Shown in pieces: positions 25,801 to 37,466 of a stretch of 64,000 bases of DNA. The DNA comes from Stercorarius parasiticus (taxonomy: Eukaryota; Chordata; Aves; Charadriiformes; Stercorariidae). The DNA lies in NCBI GenBank assembly GCA_013396915.1, contig VWZL01002601.1:78559-142558 (forward strand). The letters are read 5' to 3'. Numbering within the stretch: position 1 is the stretch's first letter; every line of letters starts with the position of its first letter. Under the pieces are notes generated by a model that saw only the letters and a program-made list of their open reading frames with translations, was not told the DNA's origin and ran no database searches. The position numbers and the translations under genes are program-made.

Positions 25801-28423
25801 TGAACTGCAGAGTGGAATTTTTCTTTCAAACTTTGCAAAGGTTATTTATTATATATGAGGGTATGAGGGAAAGATTACTATAATGAATGTCACGTGCCTT
25901 TGATTTACCTGCTTGGTTTTAGTCTTTTACTATTGAATTACATGAAGAAAAGTCTGTTCAGGACACCAGGCAGGAAATGAAGCAGCAACTAGTGATAAAA
26001 GAGGCTTTTGGGGAAAATATATCACGGGCCCTTCAGGAAACAGTGAGATGTTCTTGCTTAAGCAGTGTTTGCCTGCCAGGTTCCATAGAGGTTAACAGCC
26101 TTGTTTTTCTTTGATTCCTTGGTTGTTTTATTTTCCACCCCCTACAAGGCTGGAGCCCAGAGCTGTCCTGTGTGTCCTACCTGCACTAGGCCAGCAGCGC
26201 CAGCACGGCCAGGCTGGACACGAGAACACTGAGAGGTGATGCCATTTAGACAAACCCATGTTAGAAATCCTTTATTCGTTTGCAGAGTGCTTTTAGATGA
26301 TGGCATAAGCTGTCATTTTGCAAAGCGCTATTTTGAAGCACTTGAAGTGACTATAACAAGCAAAGATGCAAAATGTAAACGTTCCTGGGTGGGCCTGATG
26401 GCACGGAAATGAGAACATGAAAATTAATTGCATGAGAAACCTACAGATCTGGCAGAGGAGTTGTGACAGTTGCTAATGTTTTGGTTGCTTTCAGTTCATG
26501 CTGCGTCTGAAGTGCAGCACGAATGGGCACCTCAAAAATGTTGAATGTTAAGATCCTCAGTGGATGGTGTTAAAGGGCTGCTTTATCTATTAAATCAGAC
26601 CTTTATCTGCAGCGATCTGAGTCTAGAATCTCCTCAGAGCACAAAGGTAGCATTGGGAAAGCAGGATTTCGCCCTGTATTTTAAGAAAACTGTCACATTC
26701 TTTATTTGCAGTCAGCCCCAAAATCTGCTGCTTTGCATGTGCGCAATCTCGATGAAGCACAAAGGATGTCAGAGGTGGTCCCCATAGTTGAGAGCCAGTT
26801 CTGCTCTTTGGGACATGCTTCTGGCAAGAATGTGACTTACCAGCGCAGGCCACTGAAATCAAAGGAGCAAGAGTAGCACCCACCGGCTAAGGATGTGTCC
26901 CACAGGGCTAAATTTATGTGTCAGCGTTACATGCATTGCAACTATCTGATGCTGCATCTATCTGATGCTGCAGCAGTTGATAGATCTCTCCCAAAGGTTT
27001 TCTTCGCACTGCAAAAGTGTGTCTGAAGGAGAAAGGATGACGTCTGGGAGTGTTTCTTTGCTCGGTAACAAGTGAGGGGGGGAAATGCCAGTTATATTAG
27101 CAGTTTTGCAGTCCGTGAATCTGACACTTCATTGACGGCCTGCATGAGCACTGCCTGGGTTTCCCCTTCTTTGGTCAAAGATGTAGTGACTTTTCTGTGG
27201 CATTCACTTAAATCGCAGCAACTGCTCTATAATAACAGACTGGGTGTTTTCATGCAAAGTGAATGCTCTGAAGCGGATCAGAGGAGCTACAAAAGGGCAA
27301 AGTAGCTTATTTCAAAGAGAACTGGAACAGTAAAATTGTATTTAGTTGGAGCATCTGACTAGCAGATGGTAAGGAATAAATTGAGGAACGTGACAACCAC
27401 GTGGATGTGTCAGGGGAGCTAGTTACCAGCAGGTGAAGTGTGGGACTTCCGTAGCATAAACCATAATCCAATCTCTAAAATAGTCGGTCGTGACGCTATC
27501 ATAAACATGATGGTAGTTATGATCTCTGCCAGCGTGTGGCTGCAGGAGCCATAAGGACCTCGCAGAGCTCCAGCAGCTCTCCAGTTTCCAGGGCTGGAAG
27601 GGCAGGGCCAGGAAATAATTGGGACTTTTCCTACTGATACTCTTGATATGTGTATATTTACTTTGACAGAGTCAGGAAAATGGTAGAGAAGGCCACCAGT
27701 ACCTACGCTGAGAGCTCACACGTGTTTGGCAGACGTCAGTGTGCAAGGAGGGGATTAACAAAGTCACTTCTGTGAGTGTATATGGGAGGTTTTGGGGTCT
27801 TTCTGGCTTTCCACAGAGAAAAAAAAATGCAAGTTTTTAGACATAAGAAATCCTCTGGAAAAATAAATGTCTGGTGTACTGCTATAAAGAAGTGCTCCTG
27901 AGAATGTGTAAGCCAAGCCCTGGAAGGGAGGAGGCTAAAATGACAACAGCTGGAAAATTGTAGATAATTGTATTAGGAAAAGAAGTAAGAGGGACTAAAG
28001 CTAATTCCAGGAAAAAACGTTGCTCTTGTGCTTTAAAGCGTGCCTATTATAAGGTATATCCTTAGTTGCACTGGTTTTCATGAGACATAATCACATACTT
28101 GAAGCTTTTATAGAGAGTTTTTTCTTTGAAGTACTTTCCATATCAGGATTTAAAAAAACCTCAAGCCACTCATATTGCTAGGTTTTTTTTCCTTCTAGCA
28201 TTGCAGCATTTTACTGTCCCATCCATCCTCGGGCTTTTTACTTATATCTATGATGTTTTGCAAGGATTTCACTGAAGTCAATTAAATGAATCTGGATTTA
28301 CACCCACACTGAGAGACTGCAAAACAAGAACTGCTACGTCTTATTTTTAAGTGTTGTCTCTTTTCCAGACACAGGCCTGGCCTATAAAGGTGTTGGGGGT
28401 GTTTTTCAGGACGAGAGTGTAGG
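22827..28423. other. Unique non-coding DNA with ATTA/TAAT-rich stretches
   Basis: No gene is recognised. The stretches 23630-23790, 24060-24170 and 24720-24970 are dense in ATTA/TAAT cores (for example ATTAATTAATAAG near 24873) and octamer-like ATGCAAAT words, as often found in developmental enhancers. That is only suggestive. Open frames are short and mutually overlapping. Confidence 0.55.
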
Positions 28424-28470
28424 ATCAGGTGACTGCTGAGGTCCTGTCCAGCCGCAACTTTTCAGTGGAT
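28424..28470 (+). mobile_element. Possible degenerate CR1 3' tail
   Basis: The words GGATCAGGTGACTGCTGAGG and TCCTGTCCAGCC, followed by CAACTTTTCAGTGG, resemble the ordered end of CR1 (GGATGATCTC, GGTCCCTTCCAACC, CATTCTGTG) but are heavily diverged. The final octamer is not preserved. It could be an old CR1 remnant or coincidence. Confidence 0.4.
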
Positions 28471-31400
28471 CCGTGTTTCTTCCTCAGTGGATGGACTTGC
28501 TGTCAGGGCATTGCTGCTTGCAAAAGTCAGGGTGCATTTCCCAAAGGAGCGAGCGGGAGGAGAAGTGCATCACTAGTCCAACAACCTTTCTCATCTTTTA
28601 GTCTTTTCTAGCTGAGCAATGGCAGCGTGTCTGTCTCACGTTAACTCAATGATCAGCGCAAAATAAATTTATTTCCAGTGTCCTACAGTAATGGTCCATC
28701 TCAAAGGAATGTCTTTTGCTTACTACTGCAAACAGTGAGGAAACAGTGCCTGGCTGGGTTATGAGCAAAAAGCTTTCTTTTGCATGTCATATATAGAACC
28801 CTTGTATTTTTCTTAGTCGTCTTTTGGGGAAATCATCAGAGGGATACCCAAAGCCACTTTTCTCATTACCATCCAAAAGAGTATTAGATGTGGGCTATCA
28901 ATATAGATATGGGGTCTGGGGTTAAATATAGAGTAGTGGTGTGTGTTCAAGACTGGCATTGTTGGCTGGGAGAGGACAGGAGTCAACCTTATTGTTCAGG
29001 GAGCTCGGGAGGTGGGATAAGAGTAGAGGGCCTTTGAGGTTCATGTTAAGGAGCACATGTCTGACATGGTATAGGAAAGGTGATACACAGGAGAGCTAGA
29101 AATATTTTCTTACAGATAAACGTGGAACAGACATCTTGTTAATTATGCATCTTTTAAGTTTGGTTTGCAAATTGACTCAATAGTATACAATCATTTTTTA
29201 TTTAAAGACAAATTAGCATTTGACTTTGAATTTTCAGTTGGATAAGTCATTTGCATTTTTGGTGTGTATGGAGCTCATGTTTGACACTTCATGGTTTTTA
29301 GGTCACTAATACGAGAATGTTGGATGCCTATTTTTTTTTCTCTTTCAAAAGACAACCTAAGTCATGGCATTAAGTAACATTACTTTCATACTGGTGAGAA
29401 TGTTTTACTAGTTATTAAAAGCATATGTGGCACTTTCCTCTTTGCTTCAGGTACAGCCAGTCTTTTGTTGCTGAGTTTCTGGATTTGTGCTCACAGGGTC
29501 TGTATTATTGATCACAGGTATTTGCACATTCATTTACTTCTCTGTTTGCTTTCACGCAAAGTCTCTGGTTGTTATATCTATCAAAACTTTTTGTTAATTA
29601 CTAATCCCAAAAGACAAGGGCCTTTTAGTCTGCCTGGGGAAACTCAGTATACTGACAATTTTAGCTTTTACATGTTTCTAGTGCCATTTATTCTTAGAAG
29701 CGGAATGGTTATGAAAGATAATAGAACATCAGAATAGGAGAATACTTTTTTTTTTTAAAAAAGGCATTTAGAAACTGCATTTAATCCTGTGCGTAAGTCC
29801 TCATTGTTGAGGTGGATTTGTCTGTGATGTGCTTGTAGAAGTCAAATCATACTCTAGTCCAGAAAAGATCCCTTGTGGTTAGCATTTTCCTGGAAACAGC
29901 AGCTATAAGGCTGTAGGGTTATCTAGGCTGTATCTAGCATTAGTTGTGGTTCCTTTTACATCTTTATAAACTCAGAGTGACTTTTGAATTACTGGTATAG
30001 GGGCTGCCAGGATTTGGTTTACTAATTGTGACCACCCATGGTTTATTCCTGCAAAATCCTACAATCTGCAGCAGTGAGCTCATAGTACCCAGGGCTCTCC
30101 TGATGGAAATGCTTTCTCAAAATCATACTCGGTGAGCATAGATAGTAACCTGAGAAACACAGACCATTCTCAATTTTCTGTTTTTGTTGTCGTCTTGTGA
30201 CAAGCAAAGCAATGGTATTGGGTCTCCTTGCTTTTACCCAAAACACTAGAAAGACTGAAAATAATTTAAAAGCCTAGTTGACTCTTCAGTGAGTTCTACG
30301 GACCATGCAAATCCAACTGTCTTTTAAGCAGAACTTGGTAAATAAGTAAGCATAGAGGAAAACTGACTTTTCAGAGCTGCCCTTCACTACTGTAAGTCGT
30401 TTGCAAGTGGCTAAGCACTGCTATAATGCTTTGTTGTTTGGAATTATTCACCAAAACCAGACCAAGAATCATCAAGAGGGGGCATGCTGCTCAGAAGTAG
30501 TTCAGTCAAGAATTTCAACAGTGCAGCTGGTTTCCCTGAGTACAGAGGTTACTTGATAAGGTTTTCTACATGAACCACATAAATATAAGTCTTCAAAATT
30601 GCCTGTCTGGTGCCAGTACATGTTAGAACCATGCAAAATGCAATTTTTCTAAATCGGCTCCAATATTCACTTACTGGCCTTGCATGCCTGACAGTAAAGC
30701 TCCTCTGTCAGAACGCTCATAAGGAGTGAGCACAAAAAGGAGACAAGAGCTGCAGTGTGGCCATTTAATAATCAAAATGAACTGGTTCAGCAGGAAAAGC
30801 ACATTCTGGGTGGTTTTATGCTTTATTGTTTGCATGCTGCTACTACTACAATTCCACAAAACTCCTGGGATTCTGTATAGTTTACAGTACATGACTCATT
30901 GGTCTTTTGACACTAAACTATTTGACACAGAAAAATTTTGATTTATACTTCCCTGGAGAAATGTATGTACAGATAAAGGTTACAGAGGGAGGTAAGTGGC
31001 CCTCAAATTGTATTCCCTTTAAAAAATGAGAAAAAGTCTCTTTTCCTTTAAAATGTTGAATCGGATAGCAATACTGCCAGTTACAGAAGCCTTCAGAGCA
31101 TGCCACTCTGCAGCTTGTTTACGTACATCCAGAGTGAAGGTAGTGAAGATACTTTTTACAAGCTATTACTTTCCACATAAACAAAATGGTAGTGAAACAA
31201 CCCATATTTGAAAGTGCTTTATTTATAGCATCTTATTTTAAAATGTGGTTTCTGCTCCTCTTCAGTTTGGTTTAGCAAGCAGGTAGGAATATTAAGTAGT
31301 GGGGTGTGACCAAACTGCAATGTTTGCTTTTTCCTTCCCTTTTCCATATATAATTGTGGTGTCAGTGGCTTTCAGATCCTTTGGCCACTACCTTTTAAGA

Positions 31401-34400
31401 AGGGTTTGGTATCTGTTATTGGTTAGCCTCCACAGCAGCGTTTCATGGGGAGTGCCCCAAATACATTCACAAATAAGTACCTGGAGCTTGGCAGCAAGCT
31501 CTCCCTGAGCTTTACTTAAATATTCTGTAGATTCAAAAATGGGAAAGGCAGGGAGACAATGCTGAGGGTAACATATAGGGGACTGTGCCCAGGTAACTTC
31601 TCCTGAGAGCTGCTGAGAGGCAGGGAATGTTGTTATCTCCCCGCCGTCCTCATAAAGCTGACAGCGTTTCTGTTCTTCATTTCATTAGAGGAACACAAAA
31701 GGAGCTGCAGAGCTGGGCTGTGCGTGGGTTGTACAATGGACATCCTTTTCCTGTAAAGAAGTGCATTCAACTGTGCATGATTAATTTTTCCCTCTGGTGC
31801 ATCACTTACAGCCACTGAGAACGTTTTCCCCAGAAGCACAATACCTACTTTCTTAACTACAAAAATTGGTGAGTATTTAAACTTCATGGAGCCTGAGTAG
31901 CCCACAGAACTTCAATAGCCCCAAACCAGTTATTCAGTATGAAGTCTTTGCTTTCACTCTTTCTAATAATGTGCACTTTTCATTATGGTACATCAATAGT
32001 TTATCTCAAAGAAATGGCAAGAAAGACGGTGCTATTCCATCTCTAGAAGAGCTCTGCTGATAGACAGCTAACAGTTTTTCCACTTATCACCAGGCGTTTC
32101 AGAATTTCAAAATTGCTATGGAAAAGCATGTAATTGTTTGGGCCACAGTTTGTTGAAATTCTGTCAAAATGAGGTAATTTTAATAAGTATGGAGGGATGG
32201 CTGCAGTGCAGGATCAGTCAGGCCAACCTACTAACAACCCTAAGTGATTATAAATAGCCTTTTGATAAATTTAAGTGATAGCTTCTCTCATTTTTGTGTT
32301 GTCATTCTCTATCTGACAACAAAGACAATCCTGTATTTTGAATTCTAAAGCTATCATTTTATAGTCGTCGATTTTTATGGGGAAATGGGGTAGAGGAGAA
32401 AGGGATAAGCTTACTGTGGTTACGAGGTAAGTTTCCATCCGTATCTGCTACTGAATATAAGGTCTGACCCTGGAGCCATCAGAGTCAATAACAATGTTTT
32501 TACCAATCTTGGAGGTGCATGATTCAATCTATAATGCTCAATCTTAAAGCACAGCGTCTGGTCCTGAAAGCAAACCCCTCAGAGCAGAGTCACTGGCGTA
32601 GAATAAGAGCCGTCAGACCACTGCACACAGGCTGGCATTGGAAATGCCTGATCCTGGTCCGAGTGCTGAGCAGAGGACGATCCCGGTCATAGGTCTGTCT
32701 GGAAACGTAGTACCTTGCATATGCCTCGGACTTTAAATTGCACCCTTATCTGAATTTTTAAACCAGAGTGGTATGTCTTTCTGCGAGCAGGAAAGGAGGG
32801 TTGTTTAACATCTCACTCTTGCTGGGTGGCACTGGGGTGTTTTCAGGAACTTAAGTATGATCATCATCTCCGTTTTAACGTTCATTGTGCAATGTCACAG
32901 GCAAGAAGTACCTTATGGGTCAGCAGAAATGTTTTTAGAGACGTGTGTAAAGGGATTACTGGATTATAGGACTTGTGAGAAAAGCATGAGGATATTTCCA
33001 CGCGAATTCCTAAAAATTTACTATGCACACGGTAGCAGCAGTGTCTTCCCTGTCTTGGTCAGACCTGGCTGACACATCGTCTTTCATTTTCTTAACTTTT
33101 CCATCCTCCGAGGAAAACCCTTCTTAGAGGTTGGGAAAGGGAGGCAGTAAAATGTGCCTAATTATACTTGGCTGTAGTGGATGTGCTTCAGTATGGGCCT
33201 CTCATGTTAGTCTGGAAAAGTTGAAAAGGAGCCCATGGTTATTTTAATATTAATTATCATTCTTCTGAAGTCACGTTGAAAAAAGAACAGCTAGGCAAAA
33301 ACAGGCAATAAAATTACTCGCAGGCAAGGCAAAATATACCATATGTCAGCTACACCTTAAAGCCAACGGGGTGCTGCCTTTGTTTTTCTCAATGTGGTAT
33401 TTTTGCTGAGGTATTACAGGACACCTTGTGCTTCCCACGGCAAAGCCCCGGCATTTGCTGGGTGTCTGACACAACAGTACAGTACTGCCTTTTTTATTTT
33501 AGCATTTATTTCTTATTTTACAATTATATGCCCAAGCCCTTGCAGAGCTTGCAATTGCAGCATAGATATTTGAATTTTTATTTTTCAATTGATCGCCTGA
33601 CTTTAACATCTGCTGAGTACAGGAGATGCAAGAGCTGATGGGAAAAAATGTACGTCTGTTCTCAGCAGGGCATCGGCTCAGCTCTACTCAAATATTTTCT
33701 CCTGACATGTTCAGCGCTGAACATACGGGCGCTTACTCCCCAGCGGCATCAAGCCCATGGCTGCTGAGGACTTTGGTATGCTCGAAGTCATTTACACCAT
33801 CTAGAAAATAGGCAGCAAAGCTTGCTGAGAGCCCCCTGAGCAATTCTCTTGGCAGAGAACGGATGTGGCTCCAGCAGGCACAGGGCAGGTGGAAATTTCC
33901 CTTGGGACATCCCTAGAAAAGAGGAGACTCAAAATGAGGCCTGATACACACTGTTTTAAATGCAACTACCTGTGTGTGATGGCTGTAGGTAACACTATCC
34001 TCGACTGTAATATACCTAACCAAGAACAAATTACGTGAACTGATAGGGAGAAAATGTTAATTAAAGTGATTTTTGCCTTTGAGAGAGGAAAAGAATTCTG
34101 CTCTAAATCCCTAGGAATAGGGTGATTTGTCATTTTAAAAGCTCTATTTCTATTCACTATTTATGTCACACCATCCCAACCATTACACAGACTGTTAAAT
34201 TAAATGCGACATCGCAGGAGTTGCATTGTCCAAGAAGTTATGTGGTAAAAAGGTGCAGGAAAACATTGCAGCTCAGCTTATAATGCAGTAATACAGCTGC
34301 TCTAGTAATGTCGGGGCTATTTTTCTTTTCTCTTCTTTATCTTATTTGCCCGCATGGATAACAAACATAGAGAAAGCAAACTTGCCACCTCATGCAAATA

Positions 34401-37256
34401 AACAACTTCTAGAACCAGCTGTAACACTTCAGCGTTATATGGAGTACTAATAAAATACTTGTTAGTGGCTTTTGCTCTCTATGTACCTTATGTTGGAGTG
34501 GGGTTTCCCTGTTGATCTGTGTTACAAAGAACTGATTGCACCACAGATGAGGAGCTAAAATTGTATTTTATAGTCTGAATCAGCAAATCTTTTCAAGTTC
34601 ATTGATTAAAGCTCGGCAAAAAGTTATTTTTGGATGGGAAGCTAGGCAGTTCCGACCTCTCCCTGACTTTGCAGAGAAAGCTTAAAGAAAACCAAAGCTT
34701 TTGTGTGACACGTCACTTGATTTTGTAATAAATGGCAAATGAGGGTGGTGTTTTGCCTCCCAGGTAATGCTGTGATGGTGGGCAGGGAGGACACTGGGTG
34801 AAACGCATCTCTCTCAGTACCGGGCGGCTGTTTCTGGAGCAGAGGGATGTGCCTCGGTGTTGCCTGCGGGAGCAAAGGCTCCTGTCCCTTCACAGAGGGA
34901 GGCAGCGTCTCAGGCAGTGCTGAGGGGAGGCTCTTTGGCACTGGCAGCATTTGCTCTCTGGGTGTCCCCTTCCCTTACCCTTCTCCCTTCTCCTCCCTCT
35001 CCGCTCCAGAGCAATTTCTCAGGACTTGGCACACAGCTCAACAATGACAAGCCAGCAGCCTTTCACACTGGACTGCCATTTCCTAGGGGGCTGGCAGATA
35101 TTCGATGCCCTTTCCTCCTTGCCCTTTCTACAGCTTTGGATGGAGGGAGCAGCTCCATATTCTTCCTGAATAGTCATTAAGACTGACCTTCCCATAACCA
35201 AGTATCAGGCAGAGAAACAGTCTGTGCAGGCACCAAAGTAGATCTTCCTTTTGCTCTCCCTCTTTTTGAAACCACTGGTTAAAGAAATGGTGGCGGGGGA
35301 AATTGTGATTTAATAAATTAGGCTCCATTAGACTTCACAGTCAGTGTGAAGTTGCTGTAGTAAAAGAGAAATTGCAGAGCTCTTGTAGAAAGGCAGAATC
35401 TGTCTGAAATTCGCAAGTGTCAAAAGGTGGTCCTGGCTGCCACAAAAGTTAGATGCATTGTACCAAATTCAGCGGAAGTCAAGAATAGTGTTCCGAGTAG
35501 GAGCTAGGAGAGAAAACATTTAAAGTAACCATTAATCTCTGACACTGATTCTGTCTATAAGCTGGAGACGCAGACAAGGAGAGGGACAAAAAAAAGAGGG
35601 TGAAAGCATTTCATGAAGACTGGAAATTCCGTTGTGGAGTGAAGCTGCTCTATTGTTCATTTCTTGCTTTGAGTAGGGACTCTAGACGCCGCCTATCACA
35701 GACCCTCTCTTTGTGATTGTCTCAGTCCAACTAGGATTTATAGTTGCTCTTGAAGTATTTGTCTTCTGGCTTCAACCGAGAGAAAATATTCTCTGTGATT
35801 TAGGAGATCTGTGAACACAATTCATTCAATTCACGTAGCAGAAAAAGAAAAACCATGAAACATCACCTGCGATTAAATCAAACTGGTGACATTATGTTCT
35901 GCTCACAGACATTCTGCAACCAGAAAAAAAGCTAACATCTTCAAATAGGTTCTTTGCTGTACAAGCAACTTGGGCTTTATTTCACCACGACGTAAATCAA
36001 TGTGCTAAAGGTAAAGCTACACATCAAAACCTTAAAGTCCATACCATTAAAGAAAAAACACAAAAAAACCCTGAACCCTCCCCCCAGACCAAACCAAACC
36101 CAAGAAGTAATGGTAAATGTACTCTTATTGGTGCCTGTAGAGGACTCCCACGTTTAATGATACTAGGTGGTGGTACAGATGGGTTTTTATCATGAGCATT
36201 CTCTAAGAATGATTATCTGTCTTCATTTTTTGCCTGATAGGGGTCCCCTTCCCTACAGATCGGTCCAGGAGCACAATGCACAGCTCCCCGGGATCAACTA
36301 GGGAACTTACTTTTCATTGTATTAGTTCCAGGTACGTTACTTTCTGAAAAAAAGGTGGAGATGTTTAATAAGATCAGTTACCCTTGAAGGTATTTTAAGA
36401 TCATCTTTCTGTAGCTAATGAGCAAGTAGACAGGAATCGAAGGATGAAGCTAGTTATCCCAGTGCTGGTGAAAGCTACATAAAAATGACTGAATGTCTAA
36501 CACTAAAAGTAACTACATTGTATAGAAGTAACAGAACATTCTCAAGAATTGGTATTAATGTTCATAGGAAGATGACTTGCCTATTTATTTGCTTATTTGA
36601 CTTTAGTCAAATTTTACATGGCTGAAGCGGAATCACATCTGACAAAATAATACAGCTTTAAATCACTGATTTCTACCTAACAAGCATCCTTAGCATTCCT
36701 AGCATATGGAACATAGGCACAGCATTTGTATAACACAGTATTTGTGATTAATGGGAACAAGGAAATTCACTATGTGGATGCTTTTCAGTAAAAAAGAAAT
36801 GCAAAGCTTCCGTCCAAAACTGCTGTTTATATATGTTGGTAAATACCCTACCCCAAATCATGAGACAATTTTTTCCAATATGTAGAACCAGTAGCTAACG
36901 TAAAGTCTTTGCCTGTTGGAGAAGATGCCTCCTCAGGTATTTGCTATGCTGTATTACACTTGGTAAATATTTTTATATTTGGTATCACTAATTTTGGAGG
37001 TTTAGAGCCATTGCAATAGTTTCTCATCATATCCATCATGTGAACTATGGAACTTGTGATGGAGATCATACCAAGGATGATGTTTGTATTTTATACCAAC
37101 TTGAACATGGATTTAGGTTACTCACCTGCTTCAACTTCGCGTTTCTGGGTAAAATGCTCCTTTTGCTGTGCCCACTGATTTTTTTGAGATGCTTTTATTG
37201 CAGTGGATTAGCTGGTAAGTCTCTGTTTACTCAGCCCCTCTTCTTTGTATTAACAG
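28471..37256. other. Unique non-coding DNA
   Basis: No coding exon recognised. A 54-codon frame at 30777-30941 encodes a signal-anchor-like peptide and is discussed as a weak candidate. A GC-richer patch at 34750-35170 carries several overlapping open frames on both strands but no known domain. A C/A-rich tract lies near 36050-36105. The rest is AT-rich. Confidence 0.55.
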
Positions 37257-37466
37257 TCCTGCCATCTACAAACCAGCTCACAAGAGATTGATGTCCGAGA
37301 TGAACACTCCTGCACCGATAAACATCTCTGATAAAACCCTGATATTCGCTGTGTGATCCTGGAGAACAGACAGGATGATCCATCAACAACCAGTCCCTCC
37401 CTGACCATTGAAGGGATGTTTCCCAGAAGATGGAGCTCTTTCCCCGAGACTGGTGGCGGAGACCTT
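37257..37466 (+). other. Candidate non-coding exon (splice-site bounded)
   Basis: The segment is preceded by a pyrimidine-rich acceptor ending in TTAACAG and followed by a consensus donor, CTT/GTAAGT. It is 210 bases long and of more even composition than its AT-rich flanks. All three plus-strand frames contain stops, so it is not an internal coding exon on this strand. Minus-strand frames stay open across it, but the splice signals are on plus. It could be an exon of a long non-coding RNA or a UTR exon, or chance pairing of splice motifs. No transcript evidence is available. Confidence 0.25.
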
